Shown one piece after another: positions 38,799 through 51,003 of a stretch of DNA of 64,000 nucleotides. The stretch's first letter is position 1. Every line of letters begins with the position of its first letter. The stretch is from Vespa crabro (lineage: Eukaryota > Arthropoda > Insecta > Hymenoptera > Vespidae): the NCBI RefSeq assembly GCF_910589235.1, contig NC_060957.1:3972312-4036311 (forward strand), given 5' to 3'. A program made the translations under genes and the position numbers. A model generated the notes under the pieces. It did not search any database. It saw only the letters and a program-made list of their open reading frames with translations, and had not been told where the DNA came from.

Positions 38799-40427
38799 TT
38801 AATAATAGTAATATTATAACGTAATAACGATAATAACGATAATAATAATAACAATAAAAACTATAAAAACGAAAATAACAGTAATAACGAAAACAACAAT
38901 AATCATAATAACTACAATAACCATAATATAGATAATAACAATATTAATAATAACAATTATAAAGATTATATCGATAACAACGATGATAATAATGACATTA
39001 ACAAAGATAATAACGATAATAACGATAATAACAATAAGTATAATAAAATAGTAACCATAAAAACTAAAATAACGATAATAATTACACTAATAACGATAAT
39101 AGCGATTATAACGATAATAACGAATTTAATAATAACAATACTAAAGAAAATATCGATAATAATATAAATAATAATAACGATAATAACAGAAATGATGATC
39201 ATAATATTAATAACAATAATAACTATATTTTCGATAATATAGATAATAATAGTAATAAAAATAAACACGATAATAACGGTAATGATTATAATAATAATAA
39301 CAATAATAACGATAATAACGATAATAAAAAAAATAGCGATAATAACAATAAGAACGATAAAAACGATAATAATGATACTAACGGTAATAATAATAATAAC
39401 AACAATAATAACAATAATATCGATAATAATAATATTAATAATAAAATAATAACGATGGTATCTATTATAACGATAATAATAATGACAATAATAACGATAA
39501 TAACGAAAATAAAAATAATAACAATAAAAATTATAACAATAATAACGATAATGACGAAATTAATAATAACAATAACAAAGATATTAGAAACAACAATAAT
39601 AATGATAATAACGATAATAATAATAATATCGATAATAATAGTAATAGTAATAAAATAATAACGATAATAAGGATTATGAAGATAATATTAATAACAATCA
39701 TAACGATAATAACGATAGTAACGAAGAAAGCGGTAATAATGATAATATAACACTAATAATAATAACTATAATAGTAATAATAATAATAATAAATATAAAG
39801 ATAATATTGATTATGACGATATTAATAGTAATAACAATAATAACGATAATAAAAATAATTAAATTAATATGGAGAATAGATATATTAACGAAAATAACGA
39901 TTATAATAAGTACATTAATTACGATAATAACGATAATAACGATAATAATAATATTAGTAACGTTAATAATGGTAATAACGATAATAACGATATTAATAAA
40001 AATAATATCTACAATAATTACGTTAATAACGTTCATAATACAAATAATTATAATAACGATAATAACGGTAATAACGATAATAATATTAACGATATTATCG
40101 AAAATAAAGATAACATCAGTAACAATAATAACGACAATAAAGATAATAATAATTACAATAATAACAATAATAACGATAATAGCGATAACAATAATAACGA
40201 TAATAACGAGAAAAATGTTAATAATAATAACAATAATTACGGTAATAACGTTAATAAGGATAATAATAATAGCTACATTATCGATTATAACGATAATATC
40301 GATAATAAAAATAATAATAATAGAATGTTTCCGATAATAACGATAATAAAAATAATTATAAAAATAATAATAACAATAATAACGGTAAAAACGATACTAA
40401 CAATAATATTTAGTTTAACAATAATAC

Positions 40428-41030
40428 GATAATATCGATAATAATAATAATAATAATAATAACGATACATGACGGTAATAATGACAATAACGACATTAAT
40501 AATAATAATAACTGTAATAATAACGATAAGAACGTCAATAATAGATATAACATTATTAACGATATTGACGATAATAACGATGAAACGATAATAACAATAA
40601 TAACAATAATAACGATAATAACAATATTAACGATAATTACGATAATAAAGATAAAATCAACTACAATAATAACGATAAGAACGAAAATAAAAATAATAAT
40701 AATAATAATTATAACGATAATCATAATAACATTAATAATGATATTAATAACGATATTAATAATAACGATAATAATAATAACATCAATAACAATAAATGCA
40801 ATATTAACTATAATAACGATAATAAGGAAATTAACGATAATAATAATTATAATAATAAAAATAATAACGATATTAACGATATTAATAATTTCAAGAATAG
40901 CGATAATAACGATAATTACGAAAACAAAAATAATATTAATAACGAGAATGACGATAATAACGATGATAATAATTACATTAATAACGAGAATAACTATAAT
41001 AACGATAATAACTTGAATAACGATATTAAC
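40428..41030 (+). repeat. Higher-order satellite repeat, member 1 (period ~2.38 kb)
   Basis: This segment matches 42806-43420 in order over about 600 bases. Shared landmarks with nearly constant offset: GATAATATCGATAATAAT (40428/42806), AATAATAACTGTAATAA, AAATCAACTACAATAATAAC-like text (40657/43037), ATAATCATAATAACATTAAT, ACATCAATAACAATAAATGC against ACATCAATATCAATAACTGC, and CTTGAATAA (41012/43401). The offset moves only from 2378 to 2389. Confidence 0.8.
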
Positions 41031-41970
41031 GATAATAATAACAACAATAATTGCGATTTTATGAATAATTATAAAAATAACATTAATAATAACAACGATA
41101 ATTATGATATTGACGATAATTCTAGTAGTAAAAATAATATCATATAATAACGATAATAAGGATAATAATATTAATTATAATATCCATAATAGCGATAATA
41201 ACGATAATAACAATTATATGGATATTCATAATAATAACGAAATTAAAGATAATAACGACAATATCGATAATAACGATGATAATAATAACATTAATAACGA
41301 TAACAGTAATAATAATTATAACAAAATAACAATAACTACGAAAATAACAATAATAACATAATTAGCGATAGTAACAATAATAACGATAATAATGATATTA
41401 ATAATGATAATAATTAAGGTAATAACGATTATAAGGAAGATAATAATAACATTAATGACTATTGTAACGAAATTTTCGATAAAAATAATAATAATAATAA
41501 CAAAAATAACGATAATAACGTTAATGTGGATAATAATAAGAAAGATAACATTGATAATAGTAATAAGAATAATATCGATAATATCGATAGTAACGATAAT
41601 ATTACTATAGCATTAACGATAATGACGATAATATCGATAATAATAACAATAAAATAGATAATAACGATAATAATCATAATAACGATAATAACATGATAAT
41701 AATAACATTAATAATTATCTTAAAGATAATAACGTCAAAAACGTGTTAACGATGATAATAAAAACATTACGAAAACATAACGAAACAAATAATAACAATT
41801 ACAATAATTAGAAAACTAATAATAACGATAATGACGAAAATAACGATAATAAAGATATTAATAATAGTAATAACGTTAATAACGATAATAACAATATTAA
41901 TATATGCAAGAATAACGATAATAACGATAATAACGATAATAACGATAATAATAAAACTAATAGTAATAAT

Positions 41971-42008
<38 letters not shown>

Positions 42009-42124
42009 TAATAACGATAATAAAGATGATGATGATAAATACAAAAACGATAACAACGATATTGATTATCACAATAAAAACGATAATAACAATAATAACA
42101 ACAATATTAACGATAATATGGATG

Positions 42125-42158
<34 letters not shown>

Positions 42159-42805
42159 TAATGACGATATTAACGATAATAATGATAATGAAAATAACAA
42201 TAATAAAGATAATAAAGATAATGATGATTAGAATATTAACGATAACAACGATAATAATAATCACAATAATGACTATAATGACGATAATAATAATAACAGT
42301 AACAACGATAATAATAATAACATTAATATCGATAATAATGTAAATTACGATAATAATAATAACAGTAATAACGATAATAACGATAATAACTTTATCAACG
42401 ATAGTAATAATAATAACTTTATTAACGGAAATAAAGATAATAACGATAATAGTAATAATAAGAGCAACCATAATAACGATAATAAAGTTAATAATATCAT
42501 TAATAATAATAACAATAACATTGATAATAAAAATAACATTAATAACGATAACAACGATAACTCCAACAACATTAATGACGATATTAACGGCCATAACGAT
42601 AATAATGATAATAATAATAAAATAATGACGATAATAACTATTATAAAGAAAAAAAAATTACAACAATAGCGATAATACCGAAAATAACGATAATAATAAT
42701 AATAACAATAACAATAATAAAGATTATAACGGTAATAACGATTATAATAAAAACGATAATAACGATAATAAATATAATAATAATAATAATAATAACGATA
42801 ATAAC

Positions 42806-43420
42806 GATAATATCGATAATAATAATAATAATTATAAAATACTCACGATTATAACGATTATGACAATAATAATAATAACAATAATAACGATAATAAGGAT
42901 AATGACGATACTAATAATAATAACAGTAATAACTGTAATAACGATAATAACGTTAATAACTATAATAATGGTATTAATAATTAAAATAATAACGATAATA
43001 ACAATATTAACGATAATTACGATAATAACGATAACATCAACTACAATAATAACGATAAAATACGATAATAAATATAATAATAATAATAATTATAACGATA
43101 ATCATAATAACATTAATGTTAATAATGATATTAATAATAATAACGATAATAATAATAACATCAATATCAATAACTGCAATATTTACGATAATAATGATAA
43201 TAACGATAATAATGATAATAACAATAATAAAGATAAGAATAAATATATTAGCAATAATAATAATAATAGCAATAATAACGATTAGAACAATAATAACTTT
43301 AAAAATAATAATAATAAGAAGAATATAATTATAATAACGTAAATAATAATAACAACAATGATAACAATAAAAACAATAATAACACTAATGACGATAATAG
43401 CTTGAATAATAATAACAAAA
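42806..43420 (+). repeat. Higher-order satellite repeat, member 2 (period ~2.38 kb)
   Basis: Partner of 40428-41030. Differences are point changes and small indels, mostly multiples of three. It shows that the array grew by duplication of kilobase-sized blocks as well as by slippage of the 9-bp core. Confidence 0.8.
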
Positions 43421-44324
43421 ATAAGGATTATAATGAAAATAACAATAATAATAATTAGAATAAAATAATAACAAAAATAGCGATAATAAAAGTAATAATG
43501 ATAACAATAATAACAGTAATAACAGTAATAAAGATAACAATAATAACGATAATAACGATAATAATTATAGTATTAATAACAATAATGACGACTATAACTT
43601 TTATAATAATAACAATAATAACGATAATAACAAATTTTAACGGAAAGAACGATAATAATGTTAATATAAATAATAACGATAATAATAATAATAATAATAA
43701 TAAGTATAAAAATAATAACATTAATTACGAAAATAACAATAGTGACGATAATTATGTTAAAAACATTAATAACGATATTAATTATAACAATGACTACAAT
43801 GATAATGATAATAACGATAATAGCGAATATAACAAAAAGAACGATAACAATAAAAATGATAATAACGATAATAACGATTATAATCATAATAACGATAGTA
43901 ACGGTAATAACGATAATAATAATAATAATAATAGTAACATTAATAAACGTAATGACGATAAAAACGTAAATAACTATAACATTAATAACGACAATTACAA
44001 TAATAACTATAATAAAAGCAAGAATAATATCAATATTAACGATAATAACGAAAATATCGAATATAGCGATATTAATATTAATAATAGCAACAATAATAAC
44101 GATAATAACGCTAATAATAAGAACAATAATAACGATAATAACAGAATATCTGTAATAATAATAATAACAATAATAATTATAAAAAAGATAATAACCAAAG
44201 TAAAAATAGTAATAATAGACACAATAACGATAAAATCGATAATAACGATAATAATAAAAACAATAATAATAATAATAACGATAATAACGATAATAACTAC
44301 ATTAACGATAATAACGATAACAAT

Positions 44325-44340
44325 AATAATGATGATATCG
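44325..44340 (+). repeat. 5' target-site duplication of LINE-A copy 2
   Basis: AATAATGATGATATCG directly precedes the first base of the LINE (GAGTTCCATT). The same 16 bases follow its A-tail at 50988-51003. Confidence 0.88.
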
Positions 44341-44382
44341 GAGTTCCATTATGGAGTAGATTCGGAAGGGACGTATCGCCGA

Positions 44383-45182
44383 GCGCTCCGCATTTCGTGC
44401 GACTTTTCGTAATTTTTTCCATTCCATCGGCTCTAAGTTTCATACCTTAATTGTGAATTGCTAAACGGCGAGCATGTGGAGATAATAATCGGGTCAAGAG
44501 ATCGAACATCTTTCGTGTTTTTTGTGAAAGTGTGTCCTGTTTCATTGTCGAGGCATTGTTCGCCATTACGTGGGATTTGCGGGACCTATATTCTATGGTT
44601 GGACGGCAGGCCTGTTCTCGCATCAAGGTCTTACTCAGCGCCATCTACTCGAGGGATCGATGTCAGCGCCGCCTGCAGCGCAGGTGTCATCTAAAATTAC
44701 GATTAGTGTTTGGCCGCCGTTTAGGGTTGGCTGAAAGAGCGGACCAAGATCCACGAGGTAGGGGACGCCATCTCTGATGTTGCCCAGTGCTGCCATCTGG
44801 GCCGTGATAGTTCTGCTAACTATATTCTATGGCTGGACGGAAGACTCGTCGTTTTATCGAGAACTCATGTTATGCTGCGCCATCTACTCTTGACAACGGC
44901 GGAAATGCCGCCGCCAACGCAAGCGGCGTCTACTTTCACCTCTAGGAAATTCGAAATATCTTTCTTCATCGCATAGGAGGCGCTTCTGTCAGCATAAAAA
45001 CAAAAGCACGCAACAGTCAACGGGTGGTTTTATATATCCAATGCTTTATTTGGAGGAACACGGACGCGTTCATGGGTATATGGTTGGACCTTGTCAAAGT
45101 TCTTCTAATATGTTTTAATAACAAAAACTAATTACAACAGCATTATTATTGCTATTATTATTTTTTACCAAGGGGAGAAGTA
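44383..45182 (+). repeat. 5'UTR monomer 1 (~800 bp)
   Basis: It begins with GCTCCGCATTTCGTGCG, which returns exactly 800 bases later. It ends with an ATTATTATT tract and ACCAAGGGGAGAAGTAGAGC. It contains the landmark TATATTCTATGGYTGGACGG twice (44587 and 44821), 234 bases apart, each followed by CGCCATCTAC, so the monomer itself has an internal repeat. Confidence 0.85.
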
Positions 45183-46004
45183 GAGCTCCGCATTTCGTGC
45201 GGTTTTTCGTAGATTCGTAGTTTATTCCAGTCTATCGGCGGAAAATTTTAAAACTTGCATGTAAATTTGTAAGCTGGGAGCATGGGGAGAAAATTATCGT
45301 ATCTACAAATCGATCATCTAGTGGTGTTGTTGGTGATAGTGTGCTCGGTTGTATTGGCGAGGGGTCGGACGCCATTACGTGTTATTTGCGTGAATTATAT
45401 CCTATGGTTGAACGGCAGACTCGATCGCTCATCGAGGTCTTCTCAAGCGCCATCTGCTCTAGGTTACGATGATAGCGCTGACGTCAGCGCGGAAGGCATC
45501 TACTACTATGATTAACAAAGGGCCGTCATCTGGTGGTTGGTTCTTGGAGTCGACCAAGATCCACGTGGTACTGGACGCCATCTCGGAAGTGTGCTAATGC
45601 TGCCAACTAGGACATGTTATTTCCGCGAACTATACTCCATGGCTGGAAGGCAGATTCGACGGTCCACCGAGGACTCATGAAGCGCCACCTAATATTGACT
45701 ACGACGGTAGTGTCGCAACCAACGCAAGCAGCACAAACTTTCATGATAGAGAAATACGAAATACTAATCTTCAGCGCATAGGAGGCGATTCGATCAGGCG
45801 AAAATATAAAATAAAATCACTCACAGTCAACTGTTGGTTGTATATTTTCAATGCTTCAATTTGTAGGAACGCGGAGGCGATCATTATGATATACATGGAA
45901 CTCGTCAAATTTCAAATTTCAATTTATTTATATATAATATACATTCATTGAAAAGAATAATACAATAGCATTATTATTATTATAAACCATGGAAAGAAGT
46001 GGAG
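45183..46004 (+). repeat. 5'UTR monomer 2 (~820 bp)
   Basis: It repeats monomer 1 in order: GCTCCGCATTTCGTGCG, a TGGACGG/TGAACGG landmark at about 45396, a CCAAGATCCACG segment at 45555 (44749 in monomer 1), a second landmark at 45631, a TCAACKGKTGGTT segment, an AATGCTT segment, and the terminal CATTATTATTATTATAAACC with GAAGTGGAGC at 45996. The second half of this monomer is also present at 1-545 in copy 1. Confidence 0.85.
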
Positions 46005-46618
46005 CATTCCTCTTCACCCGACGAGTAGTACTGTCGGGATCCGAGATAGGAGGAATACAACCTCCCAAAAAAAAAACCAGTGCTCATCTGGCCCGTATGA
46101 CAACACCCTGTAAGGGCCCCAAGCCAGGGTTACGACAGGGCCATGAGGACTAGCGGGTACGTTGACGCTGCCCGAAAGGGATCTGCGGAATGGTAAGTAA
46201 GGCGCGGTTCTCGTGGAAAACACCCGGCGTCAACGCGTCGCACCCACGGGAGTGTCAGAATGCCGATGAAGGAAGCAGGTGAACGGCAAGGGCGGATGCT
46301 TCATTCCCGACCTTATAGCCAAAAGCTCTCGCAACAATGGGGGTAGTTGCGAGTGTGATCACCCCCCCACTTCCGGAGGCACCGCGTTCGGAGACGGTCG
46401 GGCACTCTGGAGGAAAAAAAACAACTACATGGAAAATAAAAGTATCAACAAGATAAATTTAAAGCTATTAAATAATATACAAGAAAACAACTCAGAATCA
46501 CCTGTAAAAAAACATCGTTGCTCAAGGCGACAAAAACGTAGGCTCTCAGCTTACGAAAGGAACACCACAAGATGGAGAGACAGAGAAACTCGCGCAAGCG
46601 AAATTCCTCCTTGCAAAA

Positions 46619-47746
46619 ATGAAGTTGGCTATTGCAAGACGACCAAATGTGAACAACATGATAAAGCAAGGACTCCCAGAACTGGAGGAGATAATAGATA
46701 GTCACGAGTTTATCTATAAATCTCGAAATGAGGTTAATAAGGGAGCTAGGAAACTCGACCGTGTTTCTCAGAGCCCTTGGGGAAATTCTGCAACTGAGTC
46801 CGGCGCAAGTAAGAGAGTAGCCACAAGCCCGCCACAGTTGCCTGATGAAAGCCTCAAAAAACCGAGGCAAGAGGCGACGACGACCGAAGCCACCATGTGG
46901 TCGGAGGTCGCTAATAAGAGAAGAAACAAGGAGAAATCAGCTAAGAATGCAACGAAACGCCCACAGGAGGAAGAAAAGGAGCCGAGCAAATCGGAAGACA
47001 GGCCGAGAAAAAGAACGAGGACGGACGCGATCCTCCTGAAACCTGCAAATGGAAGATCATACGTAGACGTAGTCGGAGATATTCACCAGCGCTTTAAGAC
47101 GACCGCCGCAGGGGTAGACGTTAGATCGGTCCGGCATACCAGAACCGGCGGAGTTCTCCTCGAACTCAAAAGGACCACTGCGGATATCAGGGCCTCATTC
47201 GCTGAAACCCTGAGGAAAGTAGTAGGAGAAACGAGCAGAGTCACGAAACTAGTTCCTAGAGCTACGCTCGAGATACGGGACTGCGATTGTTGCACATCTG
47301 TGGTGAAAGTCAAGGAGGCCCTAAAGAGGACCCTGCCAGACTACGCGGGAAAATTAGAGGTAAAATCGACGAACCCCAACGCGAGGCAACAACACCTAGC
47401 CCTCGTCAGACTAAAAGAGGAAGCAGCTGGGAAGCTATTAAAGGCCGGCCGAGTGCTTGTCGGTTTCGTCAGCTGCAGGGTTAGGCGAGGAACGGAATTG
47501 AGTCGAAGCTAACGCTGTCTGGACTACGGTCACTATAGCGCCTCAAGCAAGGGCCCTGATAGCAGCAAGTATTGTTATTTCTGCGGTAGCACAGATCACA
47601 AGATCAAAGACTGCAAAGTCAGCGAGCCTACTTGTTTCTTGTGCTCCAATAGCGAGGATGATCCTAAGAAGAACCTAGCGGGATCAAGGGCATGTAAAGC
47701 TTTCCAGGAGGCGCATGCAACAGCCAACAAGAGGAAGACAAGATGA
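46619..47746 (+). pseudogene. LINE-A copy 2 ORF1 (gag-like, zinc knuckles), one stop
   Basis: The frame is open from the ATG at 46619 for 297 codons to a TAA at 47510-47512, where copy 1 has TAC inside the first zinc knuckle; the knuckle's first Cys is also changed to Ser. After that single stop the frame continues uninterrupted: an intact second knuckle CYFCGSTDHKIKDC, a third Cys/His cluster starting CFLCSNSEDDP with AGSRAC following, and a terminal TGA at 47744-47746. Ignoring the stop, the protein would be 375 residues. The N-terminal part is charged, with a KKRSR-like basic region upstream of the YVDVVGDIHQRF segment. It is the better preserved ORF1 of the window. Confidence 0.87.
47743..47746 (+). 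promoter_or_regulatory. ATGA overlap: ORF2 start on ORF1 stop
   Basis: The ORF2 ATG (47743-47745) shares bases with the ORF1 TGA (47744-47746). I checked the ORF1 phase codon by codon from the stop at 47512. Overlaps of this kind allow coupled termination and re-initiation of translation, a mechanism known from other LINEs; its use here is inferred. Copy 1 keeps the ATGA bases (2285-2288), but its ORF1 no longer reads that TGA because of an upstream indel. Confidence 0.75.
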
Positions 47747-50696
47747 GAGTAGTTCAGGGTAATCACAATAAGAGCAGGACGGCGCACCACTTCCTAACCC
47801 AGCTCTGTTCTGAGAAAAAAGCTGATATAGTTTTAATCAGCGAACAGTACCGGGACAGAGCAGGAATAGGATGGTATGCAGACGAATTGGGCACCGCGGC
47901 CATCTGGATCCTAGATCCCCGACAAATTCATCTGTTGGATCAATGATCCGGACGCGGTTACGTTTGGGTGAGACATAAATCGGCAACATATGTGAGCGTA
48001 TACCTCACCCCGATCGACCGGATAGATGACTTCCAGACCAAATTAGACGATCTGGAAGACGCACTGAGGGAAAGGCAAGGGGATCTCATCGTGGCAGGTG
48101 ACCTCAATGCCAAAGCACTCGAATGGGGGGAGACCAGGCCAGACTCCAGAAGAGGACGAATCATGGAGTTGGTGTCGAGACTACAGCTAACAGTACTCAA
48201 CACTGGCTTGACATCAACCTTCGATAGGTCTGGCTACAGAGAAACAATTCCGGACGTCTCTCTAGCCAATGAACAACTGGCGGCAAGAGTCGCAGGCTGA
48301 CAGGTAATTGAGGATTATACCGGGAGCGACCATCAGTTCATCCTCTTCGATGTACACGATAGGAGGCCAGCCGTGACACCTTCAGTAAGACCCCCCTGGT
48401 GGATCATTGCAAAAATTGATCGAGAGAGGCTGCCTTCGGTCTTAAATGAAGGATGGAGATTCCTTCAAATTGCTTCCGCGAGTCTATCGCCACATGCGCA
48501 ATCTAGGAGGATTACTGCAGCAACTATGCAGCTCATCCAAAAGGCATGCACGATAGCAGTGCCAAAGACGAAAAAAAAATGGCAAAGGCGTCCTGCATAC
48601 TGGTGGACGAACGAGATCGCAGATCTACGCAAGAAGTGCTTAAGTCTACGCCGTGTAGCACAACGAGCGAAGAGACGCGACCTCGACGCTGCTCCCTTGG
48701 CTGCAGAGAATCAGGCGGCCAAAAAAAGCTCTCAAGTAGCCATCAAGGCCAGTCAACGTCGGTGCTGGAAGGAGCTGTACTTGGAAATCGATCAAATTCC
48801 GTGAGGATTATGGTATCAGATCGTCACAAGTAAGCTACGGACACGAATGAAAGGTATTCCTCAGGACGCTAGAATGTTGTAATTCATCCTGCATACTCTA
48901 TTCCCCTCATAGCCGAAGAGAGAGATTAGCACGGCAGCGCCTGGAATAAGGCGCCACAATTTACAGAAGTGGAGTTATTCAGGGCCGCATCATCTGACCG
49001 ACTTCCAGGAGAATTAATTAAAGCTGTCGCGGAGAGTCACCCTGAGCACTTGCTATACATGTATAACATGTGCATCCGGGAAGGCATCTTCCCCGCCCCG
49101 TGGAAGAAAGCGAGTCTTTTGCTCATCAGCAAGGGCAAGGGTCCAGCAGATGCAGCTTCGTCATACAGAACTATCTGTATGCTCGATACGGCTAGCAAGC
49201 TCGTGGAGAAGCTGCTTAGGCCACGGCTGCACGCAGCCGTGAGGCAGCGTGGGATCTTGCTGCCCTCCAATATGGATTTCGATCAGGCCTCTCCACCATC
49301 CACGAAGTTCAGGAGATTGTCACGGACGCTAAAATGACGGAACGCGGGAATCACCATTCCCGCCCTTTGTGTCTGCAGGCCACCATAGACGTGTGAAACG
49401 CCTTCAACTCTGTCAGGTGGGACTTGGCAATGGAAGCGCTCGAACGTAATTTCAGAGTCACGGGGTACCTTCTCCGAATACTCGGGGAATATCTAAACGA
49501 TCGCTTCTTAGAATACAATACTGACGATGGTGCAAGAAGCTTGGAATTGACATCGGGGGCAGCTCAGGTCTCCATACTATAGACCGGATATCTGGAATAT
49601 TTTCTACGACGGTATCCTACATATGGCAGTCCCTGAAGGTGCTTTCTGATTGGGTACGCAGATGACATTGCAGTTGTCATAACAGCAAGAGACGCGGAGC
49701 GGGCACAGCTGGTGCTCAACCAGGTAATGCGCAGAGTCATCTCCTGAATGGAAAAACACGGGCTAACCTTAGCAGCCCAGAAAACAGATATCGTGCCACT
49801 AACGAAGAAGCACATCAACACCTTGCGCAGTTTCACCGTAGGAGACGCGACGGTCCAGACGAAGCAGTCAGTCAGGTACCTAGGGGTAACCCTCGATTGC
49901 AAACTAACTTACGGAGAGCATATATAAAGGGTAGCTGACAAGGCGTCAAAAGTAGTTGCCACGCTGGGCACACACATGGCCAATGTCAACGGCCCCAGGC
50001 CGTGCATTAGGCGACTATTTATGCGTGTCGCCGAAGCAGTGATGCTGTAGGCGCAGAATTATGGGCCGAGGCTCTGCGAAAAGAGAATTATCGCTAGCGC
50101 ATAGCTGCGGTGCAGAGGAGGGGCGCTCTCCGAATCGTGTCGTCCTACTGCACGGTCTCTGAACTCGCGGTGCTATGGTCGCGTGAGTAATACCGATAGA
50201 TCTATTAGCCCAGGAGAGACAATTCGTCCACCAACAGAGGTCCGTTTTGGATAAGGAGGAGGCACCAAGGCTCGCCTGGTATACCAGCATCGAGACCTGA
50301 CAAAGCAGATGGGACCAGGTTACTATGGGCAGATGGACTGCCCGACTCATCGGTCGACTTGACAACTGGATAAATTGGGAGGCGGGAAAGGTAGATTTCT
50401 ACCTCACCCAATTCCTGACTGGGAATGGCTTATTCTGTTCCTACCTCGCAAAGATAAGGAAAGCAGCAGATGGCAACTGCTCCTATGGCGACTCAACCGT
50501 TGACGACGCCCACCACACATTTTTCATATGTGCACTTTGGAACGCCGAACGATTTGCATTGGAGCAGGAGCTTGGAGACATCTCGCCGGAAAGCATTGTG
50601 GAGAAAATGCTGCGAGGGCAGAAGCAGTGGAACATGGTTGCCTACTATGTGAGGGCAATCTTATGTAAGAAGAAGAAGGAGATGGACGGCCCATAG
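47743..50696 (+). pseudogene. LINE-A copy 2 ORF2 (endonuclease-reverse transcriptase), broken
   Basis: Same domains as in copy 1. The endonuclease runs from the ATG at 47743, with TGA at 47944-47946 (Gly codon in copy 1) and TGA at 48298-48300 (Trp codon in copy 1). GDLNAK and SDH are both readable. The next segment is open at 48373-48804. Near 48995 exactly 27 bases present in copy 1 are missing, removing the KKKAPGPDG-type RT motif in frame. RT motifs A and YADD are recognisable near 49390 and 49660, but with the frameshift before YADD, the TGA at 49745-49747, the frameshift giving TAG at 50048-50050 and the TGA at 50298-50300, all shared with copy 1. The C-terminal frame is open at 50325-50696 and keeps the CSYG/DDAHHT/FIC region. 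Confidence 0.88.
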
Positions 50697-50987
50697 ACGT
50701 GCCACAAACGTTGCTCCAGGTTCCTGCACGTAGAGCCAAATTGAGGGAGTCCAATTAATGGGACATGATGTAGTTGTCCCATCCTGAAGTAATGTCACAT
50801 GACGGTGCCGGAATGGTTTCAACATGCCACCAGGATGGATATGAGTTTAGTCGGTAGTGCCTATTTTAACGCTGAGCACGACATTCCAGGGACTTTAACG
50901 GGGGACCCAAATGGTAAAGGGTTCCTATAGGGTCTCTGGGTCAGTGCGTATAGCTAAGCATTCTCAGACCATCAAAAAAAAAATAAA
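50697..50987 (+). other. LINE-A copy 2 3'UTR and A-tail
   Basis: About 276 bases nearly identical to copy 1 (5263-5537), ending CTCAGACCATC and an A-tail from 50974. Copy 1 has lost the final C before the A-run. Short inverted segments GGACATGATGTAG/TTGTCCC are present in both copies; their role is unknown. Confidence 0.85.
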
Positions 50988-51003
50988 AATAATGATGATA
51001 TCG
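50988..51003 (+). repeat. 3' target-site duplication of LINE-A copy 2
   Basis: The same 16 bases as 44325-44340, located directly after the A-tail. The preceding bases overlap the tail, so a slightly different length cannot be excluded. Confidence 0.88.

Larger units (their letters stand above)
36666..44324 (+). repeat. Satellite block 4, degenerate (GATAATAAC)n
   Basis: About 7.7 kb of the satellite in the same orientation, between the mariner/LINE-A chimera and LINE-A copy 2. It contains the best higher-order repeat of the window (40428-41030 against 42806-43420) and a pure (AAT)n run at about 41973-42004. Open frames of up to 377 codons (36692-37825) consist only of low-complexity Ile/Thr/Asn/Asp and are artefacts of the triplet repeat. 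Confidence 0.93.
44341..46618 (+). promoter_or_regulatory. LINE-A copy 2 5'UTR with tandem monomers
   Basis: This leader consists of a short unique start (44341-44382), two monomers of about 800 bases, and a unique part (about 46005-46618) leading to the ORF1 ATG. Many LINEs have internal promoters in the 5'UTR, and repeated 5'UTR monomers act as promoters in rodent L1; that this is so here is an inference from layout only. No TATA box or initiator could be assigned with confidence. Open frames such as 44458-44694 and 45282-45515 are short and unsupported. Confidence 0.7.
44341..50987 (+). mobile_element. LINE-A copy 2, structurally complete R1-clade-like LINE
   Basis: A 6.65-kb element with both ends defined by a 16-bp target-site duplication in the satellite. 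The order is 5'UTR of about 2.28 kb, ORF1, ORF2, 3'UTR and an A-tail of about 11 bases with one later T. It is complete in structure but inactive because both ORFs carry stops. It is the duplicate of copy 1 and gives the reference structure of the family in this window. The length is within the usual 5-7 kb range of R1-clade elements. Confidence 0.92.

Noticed and set aside
46279..46701. 140-codon frame upstream of ORF1 in copy 2 as a separate ORF
   Set aside because: In copy 1 an in-frame TGA replaces TGG near 949, shortening it to the 969 start. It overlaps ORF1 in another phase. Kept only as a possible alternative ORF1 start in the 5'UTR entry.
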